Assembly (NCBI RefSeq): GCF_018390695.1
Contig: NZ_JAHBGF010000036.1
Location: 620,001 to 684,000, forward strand
Length of the DNA: 64,000 nucleotides
Direction of reading: 5' to 3'
Origin: Ancylobacter sonchi
GTDB taxonomy: Bacteria > Pseudomonadota > Alphaproteobacteria > Rhizobiales > Xanthobacteraceae
Part shown: piece by piece, positions 15,900 through 23,590 of the stretch
Layout of the letters: every line of letters begins with the position of its first letter
Position numbering within the stretch: the stretch's first letter is position 1
Program-made: the position numbers and the translations under genes
Notes under the pieces: generated by a model
What the model saw: the letters and a program-made list of their open reading frames with translations, nothing else
Told to the model about the DNA's origin: nothing
Databases searched by the model: none

Positions 15900-17312
15900 T
15901 CAGAACTTCGGTGGCGACATGTCCAGCGCCGGCGCATCGAGGGGCTGGATGTTGAGCTCGATGGTCGACGGATCGACACCCGTCCCGGCGTCGATCCAGT
16001 AGGTCACCGATTCCGGCCACATGATCACGATCACCACCAGGATCAGCTGCATCACCAGCCACGGAATCGCGCCCCAGTAGATCTGCGAGGTGCGGATCGA
16101 GGGCGGCGCGATGCCGCGCAGGTAGAACAGCGCGAAGCCGAAGGGCGGGTGCATGAACGCGGTCTGCATGTTCACACACAGCAGCACGCCGAACCAGATC
16201 AGGTTGATGTCGAGCTTCACCGCCACCGGCACCAGCAGCGGTATGATGATGAAGGCGATCTCGAAGAAGTCGAGGAAGAAGGCGATGAAGAACACGAAGA
16301 TGTTGACGAAGATCAGGAAGCCGACCCGGCCGCCCGGAAGCTGCGACAGCAGGTGTTCGATCCAGCGCGAGCCGTCCATGCCCTGAAACACCAGGCTGAA
16401 CACGGTGGCGCCGATGAGGATGAACACCACCATGGCGGTCAGCCGCATCGTCGAGGCCATCGCCTGACGGATGAGGCCCCAGCTGAGCCGCCGGTGCATC
16501 GCGGCGAGCACGATGGCACCCACCGCGCCCATGGCGCCGGCCTCGGTCGGCGTGGCAAGGCCAAGCGCCAGCGTGCCGAGCACCAGCGCGATCAGCACGA
16601 TGGAGGGGATCATGCCCCACAGCACCTGCTTGATCAGCGGCCAGCCGCCCTCCCCGATCGCCTCCGGCGGAAGCGGCGGCATGGTCTGCGGCTTGAAGAA
16701 CGACAGGATCAGCACATAGCCGAGAAACAGCAGCACCTGCAGGATCGAGGGCCCGATGGCGCCGAGATACATGTCGCCGACCGGCTTGCCGAGCTGCTCG
16801 GCCAGCACGATCAGCACCAGCGAGGGCGGGATCAGCTGGGTGATGGTGCCCGACGCCGCGATGACGCCGGTGGCGAGCTTCTGGTCGTAGCCATAGCGCA
16901 TCATCACCGGCAGCGAGATCACGCCCATGGCGATCACCGAGGCCGCCACCGTGCCGGTGATGGCGCCGAGGATGGCGCCGACGATGATCACCGCATAAGC
17001 AAGACCGCCCGGCACCTTGCCGAACAGCTTGCCCGTGCCTTCGAGCAGGTCCTCGGCAAGGCCGCAGCGCTCGAGGATGGCGCCCATGAAGGTGAAGAAC
17101 GGGATCGCCAGCAGGAGGTCGTTGGAGATGATGCCGTAAAAGCGCAGCGGCAGCGCCTGCAGGAAGCTCGGGTGGAAATGGTCGGTCAGGATGCCGAGCG
17201 TACCGAAGAACAGGCCAACGGCGATCAGCGAAAAGGCGACCGGAAAGCCGATGATCATGAAGCAGATCATGCCGCCGAACATCAGCGGGGGCATCACGCC
17301 ATGGGAGAACAT
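15900..17312 (-). CDS. dctM: TRAP transporter large permease (DctM-like)
   Basis: The 470-residue protein is the large, substrate-translocating subunit of a tripartite ATP-independent periplasmic transporter, driven by a sodium gradient. About 12 hydrophobic helices are seen. Family marks include MFGGMICFMIIGFPVAFSL near the start, NDLLLAIPFFTFMGAILE, ILGAITGTVAASVIAMGVI, SGTITQLIPPSLVLIVLA and GLATPTEAGAMGAVGAI. The C-terminal tail of about 40 residues is polar. It follows dctQ on the same strand with 57 bases between them. The solute, usually an organic acid, is not known because the binding protein is missing nearby. Confidence 0.9.
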   Translation of the reverse strand: MFSHGVMPPLMFGGMICFMIIGFPVAFSLIAVGLFFGTLGILTDHFHPSFLQALPLRFYGIISNDLLLAIPFFTFMGAILERCGLAEDLLEGTGKLFGKVPGGLAYAVIIVGAILGAITGTVAASVIAMGVISLPVMMRYGYDQKLATGVIAASGTITQLIPPSLVLIVLAEQLGKPVGDMYLGAIGPSILQVLLFLGYVLILSFFKPQTMPPLPPEAIGEGGWPLIKQVLWGMIPSIVLIALVLGTLALGLATPTEAGAMGAVGAIVLAAMHRRLSWGLIRQAMASTMRLTAMVVFILIGATVFSLVFQGMDGSRWIEHLLSQLPGGRVGFLIFVNIFVFFIAFFLDFFEIAFIIIPLLVPVAVKLDINLIWFGVLLCVNMQTAFMHPPFGFALFYLRGIAPPSIRTSQIYWGAIPWLVMQLILVVIVIMWPESVTYWIDAGTGVDPSTIELNIQPLDAPALDMSPPKF

Positions 17313-17369
17313 GTCGGGCTCACTCGTGACGGAGAAAGGAGAGGCGGCGGTCGGGCGCGGCGCGCTCGT

Positions 17370-17909
17370 TCACTGCAGCGGCTTCTCGTAGTGGGTGTCG
17401 ATGGTGACGTCGCCATGCAGCGCCGCTAGGCGCTTGATCAGCTCCGACACCCCCTGAAGCGTCAGGAGAAAGAAGCCCAGCGGCAGCAACAGCTTGGCCG
17501 GCCAGAGGATCAGGCCGCCGGCATTCTGCGAGACCTCGTCGGAGACATAGGCCTGCCAGAAGAAGGGAAAGCTCAGCCAGGCGAGAAAGAGGCTGGCCGG
17601 GATCAGGATGACGACGAAGCCGATGGTGTCGACCCACAGCCGCCCCCGGTCGGAGAGCATCATGTAGACGAGGTCGACGCGGACATGCTCGTTCCGGTTC
17701 AGCGTGTAGGACGCGCCGAGCAGCACCACCGCCCCGAACAGGTACCACTGGATCTCCAGCAGGCCGTTGGTGCTGTAGCTGAAGAGATAGCGCACGGTGG
17801 CATTCCCGGCGCTGATCAGACAGGAAAGGAGCACGCAGTAGTCGGCTAGGCGGCCGAAGCGCTCATTGATCCAGTCGATCGCGCGACTGAAGGCGAGAAG
17901 CCCACTCAT
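17370..17909 (-). CDS. dctQ: TRAP transporter small permease (DctQ-like)
   Basis: The 179-residue protein has four hydrophobic helices and the DctQ look: INERFGRLADYCVLLSCL at the start, GNATVRYLFSYSTNGLLEIQW, LLGASYTLNRNEHVRVD and the C-terminal FFLLTLQGVSELIKRL. Together with DctM it forms the membrane part of a TRAP transporter. In most TRAP operons a periplasmic DctP gene precedes dctQ; here the 687 bases upstream lack any such frame. ATG is at 17909. Confidence 0.88.
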   Translation of the reverse strand: MSGLLAFSRAIDWINERFGRLADYCVLLSCLISAGNATVRYLFSYSTNGLLEIQWYLFGAVVLLGASYTLNRNEHVRVDLVYMMLSDRGRLWVDTIGFVVILIPASLFLAWLSFPFFWQAYVSDEVSQNAGGLILWPAKLLLPLGFFLLTLQGVSELIKRLAALHGDVTIDTHYEKPLQ

Positions 17910-18548
17910 TGCAACGTTTTCCCCTCGTTATCGGCAGCGTTTCTGATTGTTCCGTTGCTTCCGCCGATTATAGCCACGCACGCAAGTTAGACGATCGTCT
18001 CACTCAGGTATTCCGGCACGCCCGGCGGCGTCGCGAAGGATCCATCCCCCTCGCACCGACGCCGCAGCCTCAGGCAGAAAAGCTGAACCGCTGGGGAAAG
18101 CAAGCTGCATCGGCGTGCACCGCTTCAAAACCGCAGACGCCGTAACGTAAGCGCCACGGCCGGCAGGGAACGAGCGTTCGCCGACAGGGCTCCGACAGGA
18201 CATGTGCCGCCAGGGACGTGAGTCACGGCGGCACCGGCGTGGCACCCGATGCCGGTCCGCCATGAGCCTTTTCAGAGCTGGAAGGGCCCGACATTCTCAA
18301 GCCTCGGTCGCCGGCGAGGAGACCGCGCGACCTCTCCGCCCTTGCAGCGGGCGGACAATTCAGCGGCCGCTCGAAAGAATACGTCCGACAGAACAGGATG
18401 GAGACTGCCGATTCACCCCGACGCCGTACCGATGACGCTGCAATGGCACCCTCACGGACGTCAGGAGCCTTGCCGAAGACCTACCGCCTGAAGTCAGAAT
18501 CGTTCACTAGCCGAATGCCAAGGCGCCACGCCTTCCCATGATCCAATC
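17910..18548. other. Long spacer with no gene seen; no DctP gene
   Basis: About 640 bases separate dctQ from the metal-regulator operator. Frames present (for example 18202-18435 and 18000-18263) are short, Arg/Pro-rich and unlike proteins. It should hold the dctQM promoter. No remnant of a TRAP binding protein could be recognised in it. Confidence 0.5.
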
Positions 18549-18590
18549 CTCCTAGGGGGGATAGACACAACCCCTCTAGGGGGATAGGAT
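18549..18590 (+). promoter_or_regulatory. Twin G-tract operator for the CsoR/RcnR-family regulator
   Basis: Two related sites, TCCTAGGGGGGATAGA (18549-18564) and TCTAGGGGGATAGGAT (18575-18590), lie just before the regulator ATG at 18597. The second is part of a near-palindrome CCCCTCTAGGGGG. G/C-tract sites flanked by AT bases are known operators of RcnR and related repressors. The position, overlapping the likely ribosome site and the end of the promoter, fits autoregulation of the regulator-exporter operon. Confidence 0.65.
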
Positions 18591-18596
18591 AATTTC

Positions 18597-18878
18597 ATGA
18601 GCGAGCACCCGCACATCCATCATACGCACCCGGAGATCGTGAAGCGCCTGAAGCGCTCGCACGGTCATCTGCGCACGGTGATCGAGATGCTGGAGGCCGG
18701 ACGGCCCTGCCTCGACATCGCCCAGCAGCTGCATGCGGTGGAAAAGGCGATCAGCCAGGCGAAGAAGACCCTGATCCAGGACCATCTGGACCACTGCCTC
18801 GACGAGGTGGTGTCACCGCTGGAGCGGGATCAGCGGCGCTCGATCGACGAGTTCAAGGACATCATCAAATATCTCTGA
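18597..18878 (+). CDS. CsoR/RcnR-family metal-sensing repressor, nickel-sensor-like
   Basis: The 93-residue all-helical DUF156 protein would be a tetrameric repressor that leaves DNA when it binds metal. It begins MSEHPHIHHTHPEIVKRLKR. The metal fingerprint reads His6, Cys38, His63, Cys67: Cys38 is in GRPCLD, His63 and Cys67 are in DHLDHCLDE. Cys-x24-His-x3-Cys is the CsoR spacing, and the extra N-terminal histidine 32 residues before the Cys matches the arrangement of the nickel sensor InrS, unlike RcnR (His in the last place) or FrmR (Glu). Six bases separate it from an RcnA-like exporter, and a twin G-tract operator lies before it, so it probably controls this operon in response to nickel or cobalt. 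Confidence 0.85.
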   Translation: MSEHPHIHHTHPEIVKRLKRSHGHLRTVIEMLEAGRPCLDIAQQLHAVEKAISQAKKTLIQDHLDHCLDEVVSPLERDQRRSIDEFKDIIKYL

Positions 18879-18884
18879 GGACCC

Positions 18885-20117
18885 ATGCCCGCCTTCGCCG
18901 AGCTGATCCAGCAAAGTACCGCCCACGCCTGGCTGTTCATCCCGAGTGCCATCCTGCTCGGCGCCCTGCACGGGCTGGAGCCGGGGCACTCGAAAACCAT
19001 GATGGCGGCGTTCATCGTGGCGGTGCGTGGCACCGTCGCCCAGGCGGTGCTGCTGGGGCTGGCGGCGACGGTGTCGCACACGCTGGTGGTCTGGGCGATC
19101 GCCATCGGCGGCATGTATCTCTGGCAGGGCATCGCGCCGGAGACCTTCGAGCCCTATCTGCAATTCGTCTCGGCGATCATCATCGTCGGCATGGCGGCGT
19201 GGATGCTGTGGCGTACCTATGAAGACCAGCAGCGGGCCAAGGCCGCCGCCGGGCACAGCCATGGTCATGGCCATCACGGGCACGATGATGATCACGGCCA
19301 CGGTCACGCGCATGACCGCACCCACGGCCATGGCCACGACCACAGCCATGACGACCATGCCCATCCCGTCTCCGACATCCGGATGATCGATACCGGCCAC
19401 GGCCTGCACAAGCTGGAGCTGCACGACCACGGCCATGGTGACGCGCATTGGCGCTTCCGCCCCGAGCGCGGCAAGCCTTGGACGGCCGGCGAGGTCACGC
19501 TGACCACCGAGCGGCCGGACGGTCGCGTCCAGACCTTCGCCTTCGCCGAACGCGACGGCTATATCGAGAGCGTCGAGGCCATTCCCCGGCCATTCGACTT
19601 CATGGTCCGGCTAGCGCTGGGCCACGGCAATCACTCGCACGATTTCGACGTGTCGTTCCTCAAGAGCACCGAGGGCCACGATCATCTGCACGAGGAGCTG
19701 CGCGGGCTTGAGGTCGGCACCGACGGCTACCAGGACGCCCATGAGCTCGCGCACGCCAACGATATCCGCAAGCGCTTCGCCGACCGCAACGTGACGACGT
19801 GGCAGATCGTGCTGTTCGGCCTGACCGGCGGGCTCATCCCCTGCCCGGCGGCGATCACCGTGCTGCTGCTCTGCCTGCAGCTGAAGGAGTTCACGCTCGG
19901 CTTCGGCCTCGTGCTGTGCTTCTCCATCGGCCTCGCCATCACGCTGGTGGCGGTCGGCGCGGCCGCCGCGCTCAGCGTGCAGCACGCGACCAAGCGCTGG
20001 AGCTGGTTCTCCACCGCCGCGCGCCGCGCGCCCTATTTCTCCGGCCTCCTGCTCATCGCCGTCGGCCTCTATGTCGGCTGGCACGGCTGGACGGGCATCG
20101 CGGCGCTCGCCGCCTGA
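18885..20117 (+). CDS. rcnA: RcnA-like nickel/cobalt exporter with His-rich loop
   Basis: The 410-residue inner-membrane protein is of the NicO/RcnA family, exporting Ni(II) or Co(II). The first conserved block is LLGALHGLEPGHSKTMMAAF, the second GGLIPCPAAITVLLL near residue 320. Between helices lies a large loop (about residues 122 to 300) with many histidines, including GHGHHGHDDDHGHGHAH and DHSHDDHAH, and a folded section around GEVTLTTERPDG. The loop is unusually long compared with E. coli RcnA. Six hydrophobic helices flank it. GAGGA precedes the ATG and the gene is in an operon with the repressor upstream; an intrinsic terminator follows. Confidence 0.88.
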   Translation: MPAFAELIQQSTAHAWLFIPSAILLGALHGLEPGHSKTMMAAFIVAVRGTVAQAVLLGLAATVSHTLVVWAIAIGGMYLWQGIAPETFEPYLQFVSAIIIVGMAAWMLWRTYEDQQRAKAAAGHSHGHGHHGHDDDHGHGHAHDRTHGHGHDHSHDDHAHPVSDIRMIDTGHGLHKLELHDHGHGDAHWRFRPERGKPWTAGEVTLTTERPDGRVQTFAFAERDGYIESVEAIPRPFDFMVRLALGHGNHSHDFDVSFLKSTEGHDHLHEELRGLEVGTDGYQDAHELAHANDIRKRFADRNVTTWQIVLFGLTGGLIPCPAAITVLLLCLQLKEFTLGFGLVLCFSIGLAITLVAVGAAAALSVQHATKRWSWFSTAARRAPYFSGLLLIAVGLYVGWHGWTGIAALAA

Positions 20118-20159
20118 GAGCGGCCCGAACCGATATTCCAGAACATCGATGACGGGGGC

Positions 20160-20182
20160 GGGGCTGGTGCACCGCCCCTTTT
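20160..20182 (+). terminator. Intrinsic terminator after rcnA
   Basis: GGGGC, a T, the palindrome GGTGCACC and GCCCC form a stable stem followed by TTTT, 43 bases after the rcnA stop. This fits a rho-independent terminator. The rest of the 320-base spacer to the phosphoketolase gene holds no recognised gene and should carry the promoter of that gene. Confidence 0.7.
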
Positions 20183-20437
20183 CATATGGCGAAGAGCCTC
20201 GGCCTCTCTCGTCAGGGTCGACCTCGGTGCCACGTCGGCCTCTTCGCCCCTCCCGTATGAGAGGCAACCGCGCGACGCTGGAGGGATCGCAGCCCGCATC
20301 CCGTTGATCCACGTATTGTTTCGCACCACCCGTCACGCCACCATAGCCGGGCGATGAGATAGTCGCCCTTGGAGCGGCACCGGCTCGCCGTCGGGAGCCA
20401 CCCGCCGCGCCGTGCAAAGCTTGGAAGGAAGTGCCGC

Positions 20438-22795
20438 ATGTCCGTGCAGCCGGCCGAACTGGAAGCCATCGACCGCTACTGGCGCGCCGCCAATTATGTG
20501 TCCGTGGGGCAGATCTACTTGCTCGACAACCCGATGCTGCGCGAGCCGCTGGCGGCGGAGCACGTCAAGCCGCGCCTCCTCGGGCACTGGGGCACCACGC
20601 CGGGCCTCAACTTCATCTATGCGCATCTCAACCGCATTATCCGCGAACGCGATTGCGACGTGCTCTATGTCTGCGGGCCAGGCCATGGCGGGCCGGCGAT
20701 GGTGGCCAACACCTGGCTCGAGGGCACCTATAGCGAGATCTATCCGTCGATCACGCCGGACGAAGCCGGGATGCGCAAGCTGTTTCGCCAGTTCTCCTTC
20801 CCCGGCGGCGTGCCGAGCCATGTGGCTCCGGAGACGCCGGGCTCGATCCATGAGGGCGGCGAGCTCGGCTATGCGCTGGTGCATGCCTATGGCGCCGCGC
20901 TCGATAATCCCGACCTCGTGGTTGCCTGCGTGGTCGGCGACGGCGAGGCGGAAACCGGGCCGCTAGCCGCCGCCTGGCACTCCAACAAGTTCCTCAATCC
21001 GGCGCTCGACGGCGCGGTGCTGCCGATCCTGCACCTCAACGGCTACAAGATTGCCAACCCGACGCTGCTCGCCCGCATGTCGGACGACGAACTTCGCGCG
21101 CTGTTCACCGGCTATGGCTACGAGCCGGTCTTCGTCGAGGGCTCCGAGCCGATGCCCATGCATGCGGCGATGGCGGCGACGCTCGACACCGTGTTCGACC
21201 ACATCCGCGCCATCCAGGAGGCCGCGCGTGCGGCCACCGGCGACATCGAGCGCCCGCGCTGGCCGATGATCATTCTGCGCAGTCCGAAGGGTTGGACCGG
21301 CCCGCGCGAGGTCGACGGCAAGAAGGTGGAGGGCTTCTGGCGCTCGCATCAGGTGCCGGTCTCCAACGCCCGCGGAGATGCCGCGCACCGCCGCATCCTG
21401 GAGGATTGGATGCGCAGCTACCGTGCCGAGGAGCTGTTCGACCCAAACGGCATGCTCATCCCCGAATTGCAGGCGCTGGCACCGAGCGGCGAGAAACGGA
21501 TGGGAGCCCTGCCGCAGGCCAATGGCGGCCAGCTGCGGCAAAACCTCGTCCTACCCGATTGGAAGGGTCTCGCGCTGGATATCGACCGGCCCGGCGCCAC
21601 GATCGGCGAGGCGACCCGGGCCATGGGCTGCTATCTGCGGGACGTGATGCGCCTCAATGAGGAGGCGCGGAATTTCCGTCTCATGGGACCGGACGAGACC
21701 GCCTCGAACCGGCTGGACGCGGTGTTCGAGGTGACAGATCGCGTGTGGATGGAGGCTACCGAGCCTTACGACACCAGCCTCGCCCGACAGGGACGCGTCA
21801 TGGAGGTGCTTTCGGAGCATCTCTGCCAGGGCTGGCTCGAAGGCTACCTGCTGACCGGCCGCCACGGGCTGTTCTCCTGCTACGAGGCGTTCATCCACAT
21901 TGTGGATTCGATGGTCAATCAACACGCGAAATGGCTGAAGACCTCCGCCGAGCTGCCCTGGCGCAAGCCCATCGCGTCGCTGAACTACCTCCTGACATCG
22001 CATGTCTGGCGACAGGACCATAACGGCTTCAGCCACCAGGATCCGGGCTTCGCGGATTTCGTCGCCAACAAGAAGGCCGACATCGTCCGTCTCTATTTCC
22101 CGCCGGACGCCAACAGCCTCCTGTGGGTCACCGACCACTGCCTGCGCACCTGGAACCGCATCAACGTCATCACGGCCGGCAAGCAGCCGCAGCCGCAATG
22201 GCTCTCAGCCGAGGCTGCGGAGGCGCATTGCCTCGCCGGCGCCGGCATATGGCCGTGGGCCTCGAATGACATGGGTAGCGAACCGGACGTGGTGATGGCC
22301 TGTGTCGGCGACGTGCCGACCCTTGAAACGCTGGCCGCCGTCGACCTGTTGCGCACGGCCTTTCCCGACCTGCACATCCGAGTGGTCAACGTGGTCGACC
22401 TGATGACCCTGCAGTCGCAGACCACACACCCCCATGGCCTGACCGAGGAGGCGTTCGACACGCTTTTCACCGCCGACCGACCGGTGATCTTCGCCTATCA
22501 CGGCTATCCCTACCTCATTCACCGCCTCACCTACCGGCGCCGTAACCACATGAACATCCATGTCCACGGCTTCCGCGAGGAAGGCACCACGACGACACCG
22601 TTCGACATGGCGGTGATGAACGAGATCGACCGCTTCCATCTCGCCATCGCCGCGATAAAGCGGCTCCCCCGGCTGGCCGGACGCGCCGCCGCCGCCATTG
22701 CCGCCCTTGAGGGCAAGCTGGCGGAGCATCACGACTATGTCCGCGAACATGGGGAGGACATGCCCGAGATCCAGAACTGGCAATGGCCGGCCTGA
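20438..22795 (+). CDS. xfp: Phosphoketolase (xylulose 5-phosphate/fructose 6-phosphate)
   Basis: The 785-residue TPP enzyme cleaves xylulose 5-phosphate (and often fructose 6-phosphate) with phosphate to acetyl phosphate and an aldose phosphate. Landmarks are [14 protein letters not shown] near residue 17, [38 protein letters not shown], the TPP/magnesium motif [19 protein letters not shown] and the C-terminal [18 protein letters not shown]. The size matches the family (about 790). GGAAGGAAGTGCCGC before the ATG at 20438 decides the start; the frame extends further upstream. It is followed by a DUF1993 gene with a 185-base gap. No acetate kinase gene is nearby. Confidence 0.94.
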   Translation: MSVQPAELEAIDRYWRAANYVSVGQIYLLDNPMLREPLAAEHVKPRLLGHWGTTPGLNFIYAHLNRIIRERDCDVLYVCGPGHGGPAMVANTWLEGTYSEIYPSITPDEAGMRKLFRQFSFPGGVPSHVAPETPGSIHEGGELGYALVHAYGAALDNPDLVVACVVGDGEAETGPLAAAWHSNKFLNPALDGAVLPILHLNGYKIANPTLLARMSDDELRALFTGYGYEPVFVEGSEPMPMHAAMAATLDTVFDHIRAIQEAARAATGDIERPRWPMIILRSPKGWTGPREVDGKKVEGFWRSHQVPVSNARGDAAHRRILEDWMRSYRAEELFDPNGMLIPELQALAPSGEKRMGALPQANGGQLRQNLVLPDWKGLALDIDRPGATIGEATRAMGCYLRDVMRLNEEARNFRLMGPDETASNRLDAVFEVTDRVWMEATEPYDTSLARQGRVMEVLSEHLCQGWLEGYLLTGRHGLFSCYEAFIHIVDSMVNQHAKWLKTSAELPWRKPIASLNYLLTSHVWRQDHNGFSHQDPGFADFVANKKADIVRLYFPPDANSLLWVTDHCLRTWNRINVITAGKQPQPQWLSAEAAEAHCLAGAGIWPWASNDMGSEPDVVMACVGDVPTLETLAAVDLLRTAFPDLHIRVVNVVDLMTLQSQTTHPHGLTEEAFDTLFTADRPVIFAYHGYPYLIHRLTYRRRNHMNIHVHGFREEGTTTTPFDMAVMNEIDRFHLAIAAIKRLPRLAGRAAAAIAALEGKLAEHHDYVREHGEDMPEIQNWQWPA

Positions 22796-22980
22796 TCCCA
22801 CGCCTCCGCCGCCAACACCGCGCAGGGCTGGGCAATGCCTCGGCCGGCGCTCCTGCCGTCGAGGACGGCGGAAGCGCCGGAGCGCCGGAGTGCGCTTGGC
22901 GAAGGCAAGCCGTCAGCCCATATGAGCCTCGGACCCGGTCCCAGGCCGCCGGCCGAACCGGGCATCTGGTGGAGATTTAC

Positions 22981-23487
22981 ATGGCTCTTTCGATCTTCGA
23001 CACGTCGATCCCTGTCTTCCTGCGCGCCTTCGACAATTTCTCGGCAATCCTCGGCAAGGGCGAAACATTCGCCCAGGCGAAGGGCCTCGATCCCGCCACG
23101 TTGGTGGAGGCGCGCCTGGCTCCGGACATGCTGTCCCTGGCCGGGCAGGTTCAGAGGGCCAGCGATACGGCGAAGTTCTGCGCCGCCCGCCTCACCGCGA
23201 CCGCCGGCCCGAGCTTTGACGACAACGAGGCCAGCTTTGACGACCTGCACGCGCGGATCGCCAAGACGGTGGCCTATCTGAAGGGCTTCGATGCCGCGCA
23301 GTTCGAGGGCAGCGAGAGCCGGCAGATCGTGCTGAAGCGCCGGCAGGGCGAAGTGACACTCGATGGGCGCGCCTATCTTCTCACCTTCGCGCTGCCCAAC
23401 TTCTTTTTCCACGTGACGACGGGCTACGACATTCTGCGCCAGCAGGGCGTGCCGGTCGGAAAGACTGATTTCCTCGGCGCCCTCTGA
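22981..23487 (+). CDS. DUF1993 family protein
   Basis: The 168-residue protein belongs to DUF1993, a DinB-like helical family with no agreed function. It starts MALSIFDTSIPVFLRAFDNF and contains ARLAPDMLSLAGQVQRASD, the middle FDDLHARIAKTVAYLKGF and the family end NFFFHVTTGYDILRQQGV, where the His is well kept. GGTGGAGATTTAC precedes the ATG. The upstream frame extension is low-complexity. It is cytoplasmic and probably expressed separately from the phosphoketolase, though cotranscription is possible. Confidence 0.82.
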   Translation: MALSIFDTSIPVFLRAFDNFSAILGKGETFAQAKGLDPATLVEARLAPDMLSLAGQVQRASDTAKFCAARLTATAGPSFDDNEASFDDLHARIAKTVAYLKGFDAAQFEGSESRQIVLKRRQGEVTLDGRAYLLTFALPNFFFHVTTGYDILRQQGVPVGKTDFLGAL

Positions 23488-23590
23488 GACTTCCACTCAG
23501 CATCGCGCCCACGGGTCGCTCGCGCCGGAACGCCGGGCGGCCTCGCTGCCCCCTATGATGTGACGTCCCCGAGGACGCCACATGCCGTCG

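Noticed and set aside
15297-17429. 710-residue plus-strand frame
   Set aside because: Antisense to dctM and dctQ; it is made of Arg, Asp, His and Gln runs and overlaps a real membrane gene in another frame.
18202-18491. Short frames in the dctQ-regulator spacer
   Set aside because: No family pattern, no ribosome site, and Arg/Pro-rich composition.
19240-19370. Tandem-repeat-like GCCATGGCCACG stretch
   Set aside because: It encodes the His-rich metal loop of the RcnA-like exporter, so the repetition reflects His/Gly codons rather than a separate repeat or CRISPR.
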